Assembly (NCBI GenBank): GCA_004802725.1
Contig: SGPM01000128.1
Coordinates: 1 to 64,000 of the forward strand
Reading direction: 5' to 3'
DNA from: Antrodiella citrinella
Taxonomy: Eukaryota > Basidiomycota > Agaricomycetes > Polyporales > Steccherinaceae
Length of the DNA: 64,000 bases
The first letter of the stretch is position 1, and the number at the start of each line of letters is the position of its first letter. The notes below the pieces were generated by a model. It was given only the letters and a program-made list of their open reading frames with translations, was not told the origin of the DNA and did no database searches. Shown here in pieces: positions 1 to 13,193 of this stretch. The translations under genes and the position numbers were made by a program.

Positions 1-3000
1 TTGAGCGTGACTTGGTTGGAGGGTGGTCATGTGGGGGAGAGGGGAGGGGGAGATTAGAAGGGTTGAGGAGAATGGGAGGTTGTGGGTAGTAGATGTGAGG
101 ATGTGAATGGATGAGTTTGCGTCTCGCCAAAGCTATGGGTGAAACGTCTCTGGAACGACCTCTTGCGTCCATGATGGCATGGAGTGGGCGCTAGAGGGGT
201 ATGTACTTGGTGCGGAGGGAGGGAAGGGTGACGAACCGGAGATGGGGAGATATATAGGAATGGGGAGATAAGGGAGTGGGCAGAGACGCAGGCCCACGAG
301 GAGCAACGCGAGGCTGCGATATCTCTTGCCACAAACCCTAACCACACAGCCCGCGACAGATCCCGTAGTTCATCCGCTGTTCAAACCACACACGGCTGCC
401 AGCTTTCAATACGATCTGCGTTCCCTCCCAGTCCGTTGCCATATCCGATCTCTTCTTCCAACTCCTGTCGCCCATCCAGAACTCGGTCTCTGTTCTATAT
501 CTGCCTCCAAATCCACATGCCGAACAGCACCCACCCATCTCTAGAATAAACCAGCCCCGTCCGAATAAGGTGTGATCTTCCCCGCTGTCCTTGGCCTATC
601 TGGACGCCCGCTTCATCTCAGGCTGTCCTTCCCAAACCGTCCCTCTCAAAGTGCACGCCGCATCTCAAGCGTCTTGACATCCTGCAGTGTATGACAGTTC
701 ACTGGGCGTTCTCTGTCCTGTTACCTCTGAGGCGACGCACTGCGATACGCGACGGGTTACTTATCTCTGTGCTGAGGGCTTCATGATCGCCCCCGGAGAC
801 AGCGTATCGCTTGATCACTTGCACCTACACTCTCGTCTTACTTACGCTGGTAACGACATCTGCCAAACGACCTGCTCAATCCCGAATCAAGGCTTGATAC
901 GTGAATCCCTGATACCGCGCTCCTCTCTCGCTGATACCCGCCTGGGAAGCCATTCATTACACCAGCAGGGACAGCCTGTGGCGCCATTCGAATCCCGGCT
1001 GCACAAGGGACTTGGTTGGGTTCGTAGATTCCCGCGTCGCCGTGCATCTGTGGGCCCGTATGTGCCGTGCCTCGCGTATCTTTGCGGACAAAGGCGATCT
1101 TGAACATGAACTGGAACTGGGTGCGGACTGGATGCCGGGGTTGCCATTTGTTATTCTGGCTTCTGGTCTGTGTTCTATGTTCTGTGTTCTATCCGGTTTC
1201 CCAACCGTCGACGGACGACGTACCGCGCCGCCCGTATGGGAGAAAGCGTTATCAGAGTTTAGGCTTCCCTTGTGCTGTTGTTGCCATCTCCGTCCGTGGG
1301 TTGTGGGTATTCGTTTGCATCAAGATTCGTGCCATCCCTGTGATTGTTCGTTGTTGAGAGCACGGACGGGCCCTGGCTATAATGGACGAGACACGGATCC
1401 CTCCCGTGGACGATGCGGAATAGCCTGAGCGTATATGCTATAGGATCTAGTGCTAGTCTCGTTGCTCGGAGATGAATCACTGGCGGGAAAGGACAAAAGG
1501 GATACTCGCTTTGAGCAGCTACTCTCCGTACGTTTCATCTCTTGATACCGTTATTCACGTATCGTCTCTTTTGTTCTCTTTACAGGATATGAGATGCGCC
1601 ACAACCATGACCACGTTACGCCTACGCCTATGCCCGACGAGTCGAATGGCGACCAGGTCTACGGCCTCTCTCTGGTTGCACTCCTTTCTGTTGTGTTCGA
1701 CATCTCGAGTTTGCCACGAGTATATCGCTTTTGGTCCTCGGGAACACAGGAGATGGCTGGATGCTGACGCATCCTCCACTCCGATATCACAAACTCAAGC
1801 TTCTGAGTCCTGACAAGTGACACGGGCGTAGCTCCGCACTCGCACTGTACAGTACGCAACCCTTTGTTCAGCGTCCAGTTTGTCTGTTCTATCCCACTCC
1901 TATCCCATCCCATCCCATCCCATCGCACAAGTTGGCAGTCTGCTTATCACGCCACGCGTCCCCACACACATGCGCCCTCCCGATACCAATACATTGCTGA
2001 CAAAAATGCACACACATAACACACATCTATCGCCGTAAAGCCATAATGCATAATCCATGAGCAAGAACAGATCTTCCGACTCCCAACGGACCTGCCTGTC
2101 TCCCGGGCGTCCTCGGCATCCAACCCTGGCGCCCCTAACCCTAGATTCAGTCTCCGGATGCGGGTGGGTGGGGGGAGGGAGCGGGGGGCACGTGTAGGTG
2201 GAGGCGTTTGACGGGCGAGATCTCAGAACGTACAACTCGCATTATCATAGATCAGACATGCGGTAGACATGTGTTGTTCACGGTGGAGGAGCCCCCGAGG
2301 TGGCCAGTGAGTGCTGAGTGCTCGACGGATATGTCTAAAGTGCTTCAGAATTCAGAATTCGAACGTGTACTAGGGCTAACGGACGCCTCTTCGGGTCGTA
2401 GATGCAATATTGGAAGGGAACATCAAGAAACGAGAACGAGGCAGGGGCTGGCTGACGCGTCGTTGTTAACGTTGTTGGTACTTTGAGGACGAAACCTGCC
2501 TTGGGGCAAGCCTGGATGGTCACGGCGGAGAAACGACTCGGACTCGGACGCCCGCGTGCCAGAGCTCGGGTCGGTCTCGGTGGGACACCCTATCCTGCTG
2601 CTGCGATACTATCACTGTCACCAGGTTTCTACCCCTAGTGCAGGGGGGGCTTGCGCGTCCTCGTCGTCTCTTGAAGCAACGCTCCCGACTCTGGGCATAC
2701 GATCGCAGTTCCCCGTCATCACGCGGCGTACGATTCGAGTTCGCAGGTGGTCTGGTCTGGTCAGGCAATGTTCTTTGCTACTGGACGCTGCTCGCCAATC
2801 TCCTCGTTCTCCCGCCCACTGTGTGTCGAGATCGGCGTGGTGATGGACGCACCGTCGCGTCTTGACTCTTGCATGATGTCTGATGTGCATGCTCTGTCTG
2901 ATGGGGTCGATCGTCCAAGCCAAACGACGTTCTTTGTTTCAATATCTCTTCGACGCTACTGGGACGCGTAACTGCCTGCTAGCTCGACGGAGTTACGCGT

Positions 3001-6000
3001 GTCTAAGGCCGGCTGTTTGCTGGGAGGATCGCGCGAGGTAGTACTATGTTGGATAAATTTGCCCAAGTTATCATGCAACCTTGCTCCGGATCCTCAGGCT
3101 CCGGCGACACTCAACCAACATCTCATGTTTTGCGGTGTTGGCTCAGGCTGCGGGTGTTGCTATCGCGGGAGTCGGGGTGTTTCTGTAAGATGGGAAGACT
3201 TTGTCGTCCATGCGCAGCGTGACCGAAGCAGAGTTCTACAGTGAGTCTACACTTACGCGAGTCGCTCATATCTGTATGTTCAGAGGCTCATGCAACCTGG
3301 TATCATCAACGTTGACGACTGTGATGGTTGGCGGGCCTTGTCGTCCATCTGAACCATGGCCGGAGTATGTGAGTCCACCTAGTATACCATCATGCGTGCA
3401 TGTTCAGACTATCGGAAGTCCATGTACCCCGGTGTGATCCATCAGACTCATGGGTATACATGCATCTGTACTGTACTCCTACGAACTCGGATCAGACATG
3501 CCACGAAAACCTCGGGGGTCCCGGAGAAAACACGTCCGTACGCCCGTCGACGTCATGTCAGCACTAGCACTTGCTTGACATCCGAACAAAGGTCATGTCC
3601 TCGCTACCACGTCTATCAGCCACCTGCTCTTCGATGATCCCAAATCTTTCCTTCCGCGCTGGTCCTTGGCTCGTCCGGACTCCGGAGATGTGAACCCACA
3701 ACCCCTGCCATGCGTCTCCGGGTCTGTCGTCCACAAATATTATTTTAAATAGATAGACCGGTCGGTGCCGGACGCACTGGTGCGGGGTTGCTATCAGGGA
3801 CGGATCTCTGATTGTCGGAAGATGCATGATTGAAGATGGACGCAGCGGATGGACGAGGCACGACGGGGTGCCATTTTCAAGTTGTGATCTGATCTAGCCG
3901 AAGGTGAGTATGGAATATATGATACTGAATGTGCGCTTCCCTAGCACTCCCGTGAAGTCGGGCTCGTGTGGCGGTTCTGTCTTCTGTGGACGTCGACGTG
4001 GACATGTACCCCATACTCGTACTCATTCCTCGTTGTAGGGTTCATATAGGACGCCTTGATTTCTGGAACCATTGGCCAATGTGTAAACCCACGGTGGAAG
4101 CCGAAGACATTTCTCGGAGGAGTCAGCATAGCGGTCACCTGTCTCTGGATGGCGAGTCTTGACCTTCACGCCTCAGGCGTAGCCAATCATGACATACGCA
4201 TTTGTGCCCACTACTCAACTCAGCTCAGGACGGCGCACAACACCTCGGACGACCGACCATCATGCCCCAAGACGCTGTCCATTTTCTGTTCAGTTCTGCT
4301 TCGTTCGGGCATCCTTCTCCAATGCTCGGGATCACAGGCCAGTGGCACATCCGAGGCCGATACCTGATCTGTAATCCACGATCAATGAAGATCATCCTCA
4401 TTGCCTTGGACGGCCGTGAGTGAGTCCTTCTGTCACCCAACTCATGCATCATGGGTCCCATGGGTCGACTTCTGACGCACACTTTAAATTTCTCACCTGT
4501 CAGGCATACTTATCCGGTGTTTCCTCCCTGGTCCCGGAAATACGACCACTGAGCCAGTATAGCTGTCGTCGTTTACGTACGGATGCCCGTCCTTGCAAGC
4601 CTCGTTGCTGATGAGCACAAGACCGCCATCTCTTGGACTCGACGTTCGGTCCGACTGAGAGCTCGGTGTGTACACATTCAATTTATTCAGGTCGAGTTCT
4701 GAGCGCGTTCGTTCTTTGAGCGCCGGGATGCGATGGCTATCGTGATCAGTCGAAGCAGATTCTGCTTTATCTGTCCACGCAAAACAGACGGGAAGTCCAG
4801 AATCGTGCATCGTGTCTATCTAATCAAGGATGGATCGTGCAATGCGGCTACGCGCACATGCAGGGAGGGCAGCGGGGATGACAGTTGTGGGGTATAGTGT
4901 CAATAGTGTCTCTCGCTTACCACCTCTCTCTTCACAGAACTCGTTGGATGGCTAGGCCACTCAATGCTCACACGCGTGCACGGCTAAATCTCTACGCGTG
5001 CACAGTCGCGAACCGTTCTACGCAGGGTGCATTCTCAAGCTCTCAACACCTCGACTTCATCCCTGCGTACGCGGAATGAGTTCTGCGGCCCAAGTTGGAA
5101 TCCACAATCAGTAGCTGAGCTGACCACGATGCACCTATCTATCCATCGCGACGCTCAAAGCTCACAGGCGATCATTTATCAGTAGTTCCTATACCTCAAG
5201 GCTGCACCGCCGTGGTCTTACAGGCCCCACACAGTACCTAGGACCGTGCCTCTCGGAGCGCAGTAAACCAATGTCTCGTGCTGTTATCATCTACTATCCG
5301 AACGCCAAATCGTGCTACGCTTATGGTTCAATGGCATGTGTCCGACAACGAGGCCGTCATCGAGTACTGGCAAACTGATCATCCGGACTTCAAGACGCTG
5401 ACTTGGCGGCAAACTATCGACATGATCCCACTGTACAATCACAATGACGACGATGTCGTTCAATTCACTCGAGTCTGTTTCGATTTTCACTTGGTCGTCA
5501 GGACACTCTAGGCTCGATCTCTTCACATTTCACGCCCACTAGGCCCCAGGTCGTGAGAAGGACTTTTGCGATCATCTGGTCTTGATACACCTGCGTGCAC
5601 GGATCCGGAGTTCGTGATCGTGAGATCACCGTTGGAGCTATTGCTGGGACCCACATCTTTCTACGACGGATGATTGCACTGCGATCATTAGGCCTCACTT
5701 TGCTATTCAACTGCGTCTGGACTGTGCCTTTGTGGTGTCTATATTTCTGTTGGAACGCAGTGGCCGAAGTAATACTATGGGGCTTTGCTTGGTGCCCTAT
5801 GGTTGACTGAATGGAATGTCTTTTAAGCGTGTTCAGGTGACCCTCTCTGCAGCTGGACCGAGCGAAGGTGTCACTCTTTACGGAAACGTATCGTCCCAAG
5901 GCTTGCTAATCACGACTTCTCAGACTACTTCCTACCGTCGTTGAATCTGGACCGATACCTGAATCTGCTCGTGTGCGTCTCCCCACCGATGTGACCGCAT

Positions 6001-6722
6001 TGGTACTACTTGCTTTGGCACATTGATGCAATATCATTACGTTTTTAATAATGCTGCGACGTGTTTCTTGTCTTGGCCGTCGTCATAAATGTTGTGTTCG
6101 ATGTACGTATCATCAACGGTCGGACCACCACTGCTCTACGATGATATGAAGGAAAAGGCGTTCTGCGTCCGCCGCCGGTGTGTCAGCCCACTGGCACCTC
6201 GAAGTAGAACAACGTCGACACCCCCGAGTCGAGCTTCTCCGGAAGTTCCTCGCACATGACGTTCTCCCGCGAACCGCAATGACATCGTCGCACAGATCAG
6301 ACACGCACAGACACACGCTCGACCGGGTGACACCATCCTGAAATGAAGAAGAGCACACGTACATCACAAGCCCAGCAGACTTCTGCACTTCATATCTCTC
6401 GTCTCAAACACGTCGCGAGACTCAGCGGAAGCGTGTTTTTCATCTCGCAATAACTTCGCAGCGAAGGTGGGGGTTCTAGATAGCGCTATCTCCTGCGGGA
6501 GATGCTGCTGGGCCTTCGGCTTGTGGGAGCGTATGACGTCTGTGTGTGATGTGCAAGAATGGCAATCAGGTCGTGTCAAGTTGAGGCGCGAGGCTGGTAG
6601 AGTCTCGAAGGCGTACGCGCGTCCTACACGACCTATGTATACCATCGTAGAGCACTGCTGGATTGTGATGCGTAATCAGAGTATTACAAGATGTGTGCGA
6701 GTGTCAAATCCCGTATATTTGG
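1..6722. other. gene-poor region, no recognisable gene
   Basis: No open frame here forms a convincing exon chain or matches a family I recognise on either strand. Short frames exist, and GT...AG pairs of 45-60 nt can be placed, but reading phase does not stay open across them. The stretch may be intergenic DNA or decayed mobile or coding sequence. A lineage-specific multi-exon gene could be missed without transcript data. Confidence 0.5.
1902..1922. repeat. short ATCCC pentamer tandem repeat
   Basis: About four head-to-tail copies of the pentamer ATCCC lie here, followed by a diverged copy. It is a simple microsatellite with no evident function. Confidence 0.85.
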
Positions 6723-7189
6723 TCATTTGTCCAACTGGGTATCAAGGTACTGGCGTATCAGTTGGACGATTTCGTCCTTCAATTTCGGAGGAACCAAGGC
6801 TATGTAAAAATTATCATTGAAATTACGAGGATACTGTAATAACAGGAAGTATCTCTTACAGGCCGGTTGTGAACGGAAGTTCTCTAGGAGCTTGCGAACG
6901 GAGACAGATTCATCCGCCCGAGCCGTTTCTTGATCACAAACGGCAAATCAGCATGGCGACAAGACCAGATCACATTGAGAAGCTCACCTTTGCTAGAGTC
7001 ATGCAAACTGTCCACCCATCCGTTCTCGTTCAGCTTAGACGCAAGTGCCTCTGAGATCCTGAAACAGCGGGTTCCGTTAGAAATTACGGTGTAAAGGACA
7101 GGAGGAGGCGCTCACCGGTCCCAGTCGCCACTAGACATCATGCGACGCTGTATCTGCGCGTACAGCACATCACGAGGAGCATCCGGCAT
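6723..7189 (-). CDS. SUS1: SUS1/ENY2-like transcription and mRNA export factor
   Basis: Small four-exon gene: 7189-7116, 7058-6988, 6928-6860 and 6799-6723. The exons sum to 291 nt, giving 96 residues, the usual size for SUS1/ENY2. The protein opens MPDAPRDVLYAQIQRRM, then has a conserved-looking SGDWDRISEALASKL and NGWVDSLHD, and ends LVPPKLKDEIVQLIRQYLD, matching the five-helix ENY2 fold (helix 1, the GW turn, and the basic 'VP..VK.E....IR.FL' terminus). In yeast and animals SUS1/ENY2 sits in the SAGA deubiquitinase module and in TREX-2 at the nuclear pore, linking H2B deubiquitination to mRNA export. All introns are GT-AG and 57-70 nt; intron-rich SUS1 genes are known in yeast. It is divergent from the PhzF-like gene. 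The third exon is the least conserved part of my model. Confidence 0.85.
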
Positions 7190-7577
7190 GGCCCTCGACG
7201 TTGGCCAAGCGACATGGACGAGCACAACCAAGTTGAACTAACTTGTCAAATCGGCGCCTAGATCAACATGTGTACGTTTTTGATCGCGTACGAGCGCTTC
7301 CTACATCCCATCGCTCCTCTTGCCACTGGCCATGGTACTTGCGCAAAACATCACGATTCGCAAGCGTTGTGACTTTGCAGCTTGATGTGCCGTGTGTTCG
7401 TTGGGCTCGGGCAAGCGACGTTATATCCGTATCGACAGTCGTGGTTCCGTGAACACTACGAATTTGCATATTCACCAGTCGAGTCATGTTTCATAACAAT
7501 TGCCCACGGCCGGATCGCGCCATTGCTTCATAAAAGCCCGAAGGCGATTGATACAAGTCCTCTACCAGACAACTACT
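7190..7577. promoter_or_regulatory. shared intergenic promoter region (SUS1 / PhzF-like)
   Basis: These 388 bp separate two divergent start codons and must contain both promoters. No clear TATA box or other motif stands out. Confidence 0.4.
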
Positions 7578-8530
7578 ATGATCACAGACAATACCCAGAA
7601 GCTTAAGGTTCCATTCTTCGCCGGGAACGCATTCACCACCGGTCCATATGGCGGAAACCCCGCCGTGGTGGTCTTCCTCCAGGACGAGCTGCCCGACGAA
7701 ATCCTTCTGGGTATCGCAAACAACTTCAACCAATCGGTGATAACGTTTGTGTACCCGCCAACTCCAGAAGATACAGAGGTGAACGGCCAGACGGCGTCGT
7801 TCCGTATCCGATGGTTCTCGACGCTGCGGGAGATATGGCTCTGCGGGCACGGTTCGTTCGTCGCTGCCGCTTCGATCTTTGACACACCTGGACTCGTCTC
7901 CGCCGGCGTGCAATCGCTGCGCTTGAAGGGGAAACACAACACCCTGACTGCGCGTAGGGTGGATGATGGACAGATTGAGCTTACTCTGGGTGCCAAAGAT
8001 GTAGAGAGAGTCACCCCTGCTCAGGAGAAGGAGATTGGTGATATCGTAAAGCGGTCCATTGGGGATATTCAGATCCTCTCTGTGTGGACTGACAAGAAGT
8101 TCGTTTTGGTCGAGGTGGAGGAGAAGGGAGAAGGTGATTTGGCAAGCCGGAAAGTCGACACTGATACCCTGGTGAGTAAACCTTCTTGTAGCTTTTGAAG
8201 AAGATATTTACGTTTGACCTGCTTCTTCAGATCGAAACTGGTTATCCATCGAACATTATCACCGCAGGATCCAGCGACCCCGATGTCGCATTCATATCCC
8301 GAGTATTCCATCCTGCGCAAGGCCTCGCAGAGGACCCTGTCTGCGGCTCTGCACACGGTCTGTTGACACCATACTGGTCGAAGAAGCAGGGCTTTGGGGA
8401 CAAGCAAGTGTCGGTCAAGCAGGTCAGTCCTAGAGGCGGGGGGCTTGATGTTAAATGGAACATTCAAGAGGGAACAGTCACCCTCAGAGGTAGCACTAGG
8501 ACTACTATGGCAGGCGACTTGTATCTCTGA
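7578..8530 (+). CDS. PhzF-family isomerase/epimerase-like protein
   Basis: Two exons, 7578-8171 and 8231-8530, with a 59-nt GT-AG intron, encode 297 residues, the normal length for the PhzF (phenazine biosynthesis-like) family, which has the two-lobed diaminopimelate-epimerase fold. Family landmarks are VPFFAGNAFTTGPYGGNPA near the N terminus, LCGHGSF in the first lobe, and RVFHPAQGLAEDPVCGSAH in the second. The family isomerises or cyclises small acidic metabolites in bacteria; most fungal members have no known substrate. The segment that in PhzF carries the catalytic Glu (NLSETxF-type) reads NQSVITF here, so the Glu is replaced by Val. It may be a diverged or non-canonical enzyme. Start choice: first ATG in frame with the conserved N terminus; an ATG 78 nt upstream is in frame but adds unrelated sequence. 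Followed by a broken tandem copy. Confidence 0.9.
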
Positions 8531-8919
8531 ACTGTCTTGGAAATCCCCAATTTTTACTCAACACGTTGTTCATCGCTCTCACAAGATGCTGAAGGCATAC
8601 AGACGAAGTTTGACTACGCTCCGAGCTCGACGTTCACCTGTCATAGTGGGACTTTCATTTACGGCAGTACTGGACTGGCACGCTGGCAGGTACGTATCGC
8701 ATAGATTCGGGCAAGTGATATTCCGTATTCATTTTCAGGATCCGATGGCTGCGGTACCCCAACTGTCCACCTTACCAGCACTTCTGGTAATGATAGAAGG
8801 ACTGCCAAACGGTGCCACAAGTTCTGCGTTCGTTTGTTCGTAAAGCTGCCGTCCGAGTCTTCGAGTCTACACACCTCGCTTGGTTCTCCTCTCGCTCCCA
8901 GGCAGCCTGAGCAGCAGCC

Positions 8920-9899
8920 ATGACCGCAGACAAGAGCAAGTCATCGGAAATGCGTACACCACCAATCCCCACGGCGGAAACCCTGCCGCAGTGGTCTTCC
9001 TTCACGAAGAGCTGCCCAACGTGACTCTTCAGGGCATAGCGAAGAACTTCAACCAGCCAATGACCACGTTCGTGTACCTCCCAGCCCTCTCCGACTCAGG
9101 CAGCGAACTAGGGGGGAACTGGAACGTCCAGAGCCAGACGACGGCGTCGTTCCGTATTCGCTGGTTCACGCCATTGCTGGAAGCCCCACTCTGCGGGCAC
9201 GCCACCCTCGTCACTGCCAGCACAATCTTCTCCACGCACGGGCTCGTTTCTGAGAGCGTCCGAGAGTTGCGGTTCGTGGAGTCGTCCAATATACTCTCTG
9301 CGCGCACAAGGTTGCAGACTGCCAGTTTGAGCTTGTATTGGATGCGGGAGATACGGAAAGATTGCTTCCTACTCAGGAAGCGGAAATCAGCGCCATTGCA
9401 CAGAGAGCCATGGGAGATGTGCGCGTCCTCTCTGTGTGGGCTGGTGCGACTGGCGTATGGCGAGGATTCCTGTTGTTGGAGATCGAAGAGACAAGGGAGG
9501 GTGACCTGGCAAGCCGAAAAGTGGATGCCAATACATTTGTAAGTTGCGTTCTGAACATAGCCAAAGTAGTGCAAGGTCTGAAACTATGTCCGCAGCAACA
9601 TCGTGACGGCGCGTCCCAAGAATCACGACGTAGCGTTCATTTCCCGCGTCTTCGCTCCCTTGTTCGGTGTTCAGGAAGATCCAATGTGTAGCTCTGCCCA
9701 TAGCATAATGACGCCGTATTAGTCCGAGAGGCTTGGGTTTGTGGAGAACCAAGTATCAGCGAAACAGGACAGCCCTAGAGGTGGAAATCTCGATGTGTGG
9801 TGGAACATAACGGAGAGGACTGTCACGTTGCGGGGTCGTACTAGCACTACCATGACCGGCGATTTGTATCTCTACACTGGCTCGGTGTTGTGGACGTAA
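8920..9899 (+). pseudogene. degenerate tandem copy of the PhzF-like gene
   Basis: A second PhzF-family copy lies 390 bp downstream in the same orientation. Clear homology runs from VIGNAYTTNPHGGNPA through LEAPLCGHATL to RVFAPLFGVQEDP and GDLYL. Defects: the ATG at 8920 is out of frame with the conserved N terminus; the frame shifts near 9315-9340; the intron position near 9540 is preserved; the GSAH motif is SSAH; and the Trp codon of the PYW motif is TAG (near 9720). The catalytic Glu position is Met. Several independent lesions make sequencing error alone unlikely. The first copy is the obvious parent or sister. It ends about 50 bp before the convergent MATE-like gene. Confidence 0.88.
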
Positions 9900-9951
9900 G
9901 ATACTGTTTCAAGAAAGAGGGTCTGAAGACGTGTGTGCCACATCCGAAATT

Positions 9952-12375
9952 CTAAGGCCAATCACAGCGGACAAGCACACTCAGTGCAAAGAAAAAAGAA
10001 CAAGCAAGACTCGCTGTCAAACCCGCCCACAATCCAGAGAGACCCCAATTTTCGCTGAAGGTCAGCAAGAGACCAAGCGGGATACCTCCGAAATAATCAG
10101 TACTGTCAAAAATCGCTGAGGTCAGTGAGCAGTGCGCCGTAAGTTCACTTGGAGTCACCTCAATGTCAGTGCTGGATACACGGCCTAATGCAAGATCGGT
10201 CAGCCTGAGCCGCTTAACTTGAAAGTACGGTCGTGTAGAAATGACGAACCAACTTATTAAACACGCGTAGGAGGTGATCGACGCATACACCCAGTCCTTG
10301 GGCAACGATGTACAGGTTTATAAGAGGCAGCATAACTTGGACGTTTTTGTTGACCTCTGACTCATGAGGTCAGATGTTCGGAGCCGTGAAGGATGTGTAC
10401 AATAAAGACTTGCCTGGGTCATTCGTGATTATCCTCGACCAAGAGTCGCAATACCAGTACAAGATATTGCTACATATGCACAGCATCTTTAGCATGTTCA
10501 AATGTGAGAAGACAATGACGTACCACATTCCCAATGCCGCGCCGACGGTGACCAGAGATGCAGCAACGATTGCAAGCTTTGCCCTCCCAACGCAGCCAGT
10601 AGACAAAAGGTGTTCCAGTCTAAAAATGCGCATATAGTATGAGATGTCTCTATCTTTGAAAGAGCGACGAGGAGTACATGCCTACGTTGAGAACATTCTC
10701 CAATAGCACTTGGCACTTGATACGCTGACGACGTCGTAGCAATCAGGACTGCCTGAGTCGCTAACGAAACAGGTCCTAGACTGGGGAGATTTTAGATGGA
10801 GAACAAGCATAGCATGTTGGTGAACGAACACGCTGGTCGAAACTATAATTGGCATTCAACAAAATATTTCCTTCGCTAGTGGATAAACTATGACTTACAC
10901 CCTATGACATCCTTAGACCAGGATGTGGCAGCAGTACGGGCTACATAGCGATCAATAGAGTTGAAATACAAAATACCATCAAGTGACTCTTACCTACACC
11001 TCCCAATCCAAGAAACATCACAACGCCTAGTCCACGTAGCATAGACGGCTTGTCGGGTTTATTCATCTCAGTGGTCACAGCCTGTATCTGTATCGCGCAA
11101 GGTCTGAGCAAGATGTACAATGCAGTAGAGACTGCAACGAAATTATAGCACGCAGCCGTAGCGATGGGTGCGCCCGGGAAACCAAGTCGTACACTTGAGG
11201 GGCCGTGCACTGAAAGATCATTAGCGTCGTTGATCTCGGTCCGATGGGGGACATACCAAGGACATAATTGAGGGTTGCATTGAGCGTCGCAGCCAGGGTG
11301 GTGAGACGAGTATGAACACTGCCAAGTCCTGCAAACCAAATGACTTTCTGCGTCACAAGCCAGGAGACTTAAGTGAAATTACCTTTGGAGTTCAGATATC
11401 TCCTGCGATAGGTATTAGCTAGTTTGAGCAGTGCCATATAGTTCACTTACTTGAGGACTTCGTAGGCTGCAAATGCCGGGATACTCAGCGCAGTGAGATG
11501 GAGGTTGAGCATCGTGAGCTGGACCATGTCTGGACTTTGTCTCAAAGACACCAAGAGACGCTCTATGGACGACCACATCATGGTCATGGGCTGATGGATG
11601 TCAGCATGCAGAAGAACTTGTATACACGTAACATAAACACACTATGAATGTGACCAGTAGAACGAATGATGTACAGATACACCAAAAACCGGTGAAAAGT
11701 GAAGCAGGAGAGCCTGGATCAAGGACATGATCAAGTGCTCTATAATATGAATGAGTTGGTGGCACACACAAAGCACATAGGTGTGAACTTACCCAGTTAA
11801 ACCGCTGATGACGCCGTACCCAGTGACATTGCTTATCATGGTCGCTACTGTTGTCGCGGCGAGGGGGACGGTGCCGAGGTGTCCGGTAGATATAATGGGG
11901 GCCAACACGATTGAGTGCTCCTGCATATGTGCTCTGTGTGCCATGGTTGGTGAATCGCCGTCGGGAGCGGACGAAAACTGAGTGCTCACAGAAATCTCGG
12001 GAAACTGTGCTTCAGCAAAATGCAGACTTCCACAAATAAGTCTTTCAAGGGAGAAACGCGACGGTTGATGTCGACATCTTCCTCTATGGGAGGGAGAATA
12101 GCAATCGCTGGATCAAGGACCGCCAGCACTACTTTCTTCGCGTACGACACGATAAATCCTTGAGGATCGCTTTGGACCGCCTGGACGAACGACCGAGCGA
12201 CGTAAGCCTCTGCGAGCAGAGGAGACAGCTCGTTGTCTGTAATGTTGACACCAGGAATACCTCTTAAGGCTTGCACTGAGACACTTTCTGGTAAGTTGGT
12301 CGGGATAACTGGGCTCGGGGCCATCCTAGCTGCCACGACGCGACTGATGGTAACGGTGGACGAGGCAGACAGCAT
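9952..12375 (-). pseudogene. MATE-family transporter, probably decaying
   Basis: Pieces of a multidrug-and-toxin-extrusion (MATE) transporter occur in correct order on the minus strand. Exon 1 (12375-11990) ends with LLKHSFPRFL and joins, across a 56-nt intron (11989-11934), to a segment with GHLGTVPLAATTVATMISNVTGY, the MATE helix 1-2 signature (only the first part quoted is diagnostic: GHLGTVPLAA). Later exons give LRQSPDMVQLTMLNLHL, GPVSLATQAVLIATTSSAYQ, GRAKLAIVAAS and, last, GGIPLGLLLTF with GLSGLWAGL. Fungal MATE proteins export drugs or metabolites using proton or sodium gradients. Between about 10990 and 10760 and around 10380-10120 I cannot find exons keeping the frame; the first gap is where a Trp-rich SEWW-type segment is expected. 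I therefore favour a decaying gene, though unusual splicing is possible. Confidence 0.7.
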
Positions 12376-13193
12376 CCCTCATGCATTTCAGGCCTTCATG
12401 CGATGTAATTGGGCCATCCTTTTTGAGAATACAGCATACGAACGTCGGAGGTACGCGCATCGTCCGCCACAGCCCGCCAAAGTGCCGGAAACCTGAAGTC
12501 TAGCCCGAATTATACGGAACGTTCGGCTATAGTCCCCACCTATAGTCTTACGACCTCAAACGCGTCTCAGTATCGTCCATTTGTCGGGAATGAAAATCGC
12601 ATAAGAGAAAGTAGATCATAACGGAGGAACGAGTCGTCGTTGCGACCGGGGGGGGGAAGACGCCGGTCGCGTTGCAAGAGGAAATTCTGGCAGACGGCCC
12701 TCATTCCGATTGAGTAGTGCTTAGTAAGCAACACACCTTCCGAGTGTACCCATCACCCGTTATGCTCCGGTGTTGGGCAAAGTTCAAACGACTAGCACTA
12801 GCTAGCACTGCAGTGACTACTTCAACGTTGACAACAGTCAACATAGAGGACACCATGCTCCTGTAATACACACAGTTATTTCATTCAAGGGTGCTCCCTA
12901 CTTTCTTTTAAATTTCATAGTGCTACAGAAAGTTGGGCTGTCAGTTTAGCAAGTTTCTCGGTTGTGATGTGCAGGGAGTCGGAGTCCTGCCAGGGACACA
13001 GGGACACGAACAGGACAACACGTTGTTATTCTCAATTTTCTGCATCTACCCTGTTTGCCTCAATGCAAGCCAGCTCACTGTTAGACAAAGTCGGCGCTAA
13101 TCTAGTAGTCGAGTCGCGCCACAATTCTGGCGCGTCTTGACTCTTGTCTCTGTTGGTCAATTGCACAGTTGCACTTTCCCTCAGTCTGTGGCG
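12376..13193. other. intergenic, divergent promoters
   Basis: About 820 bp between the MATE-like and LAMTOR2-like starts. It includes a run of about ten G near 12650. No gene is recognised. Confidence 0.5.

Noticed and set aside
980..1010. tRNA-like B box (TTCGAATCCCGG)
   Set aside because: No matching A box, acceptor stem or T-stem pairing on either strand.
3185..3350. Possible two-exon coding remnant (segments around EAEFYS and LMQPGIINVDD)
   Set aside because: The GT...CAG pair between them does not keep the reading phase, and no family is recognisable.
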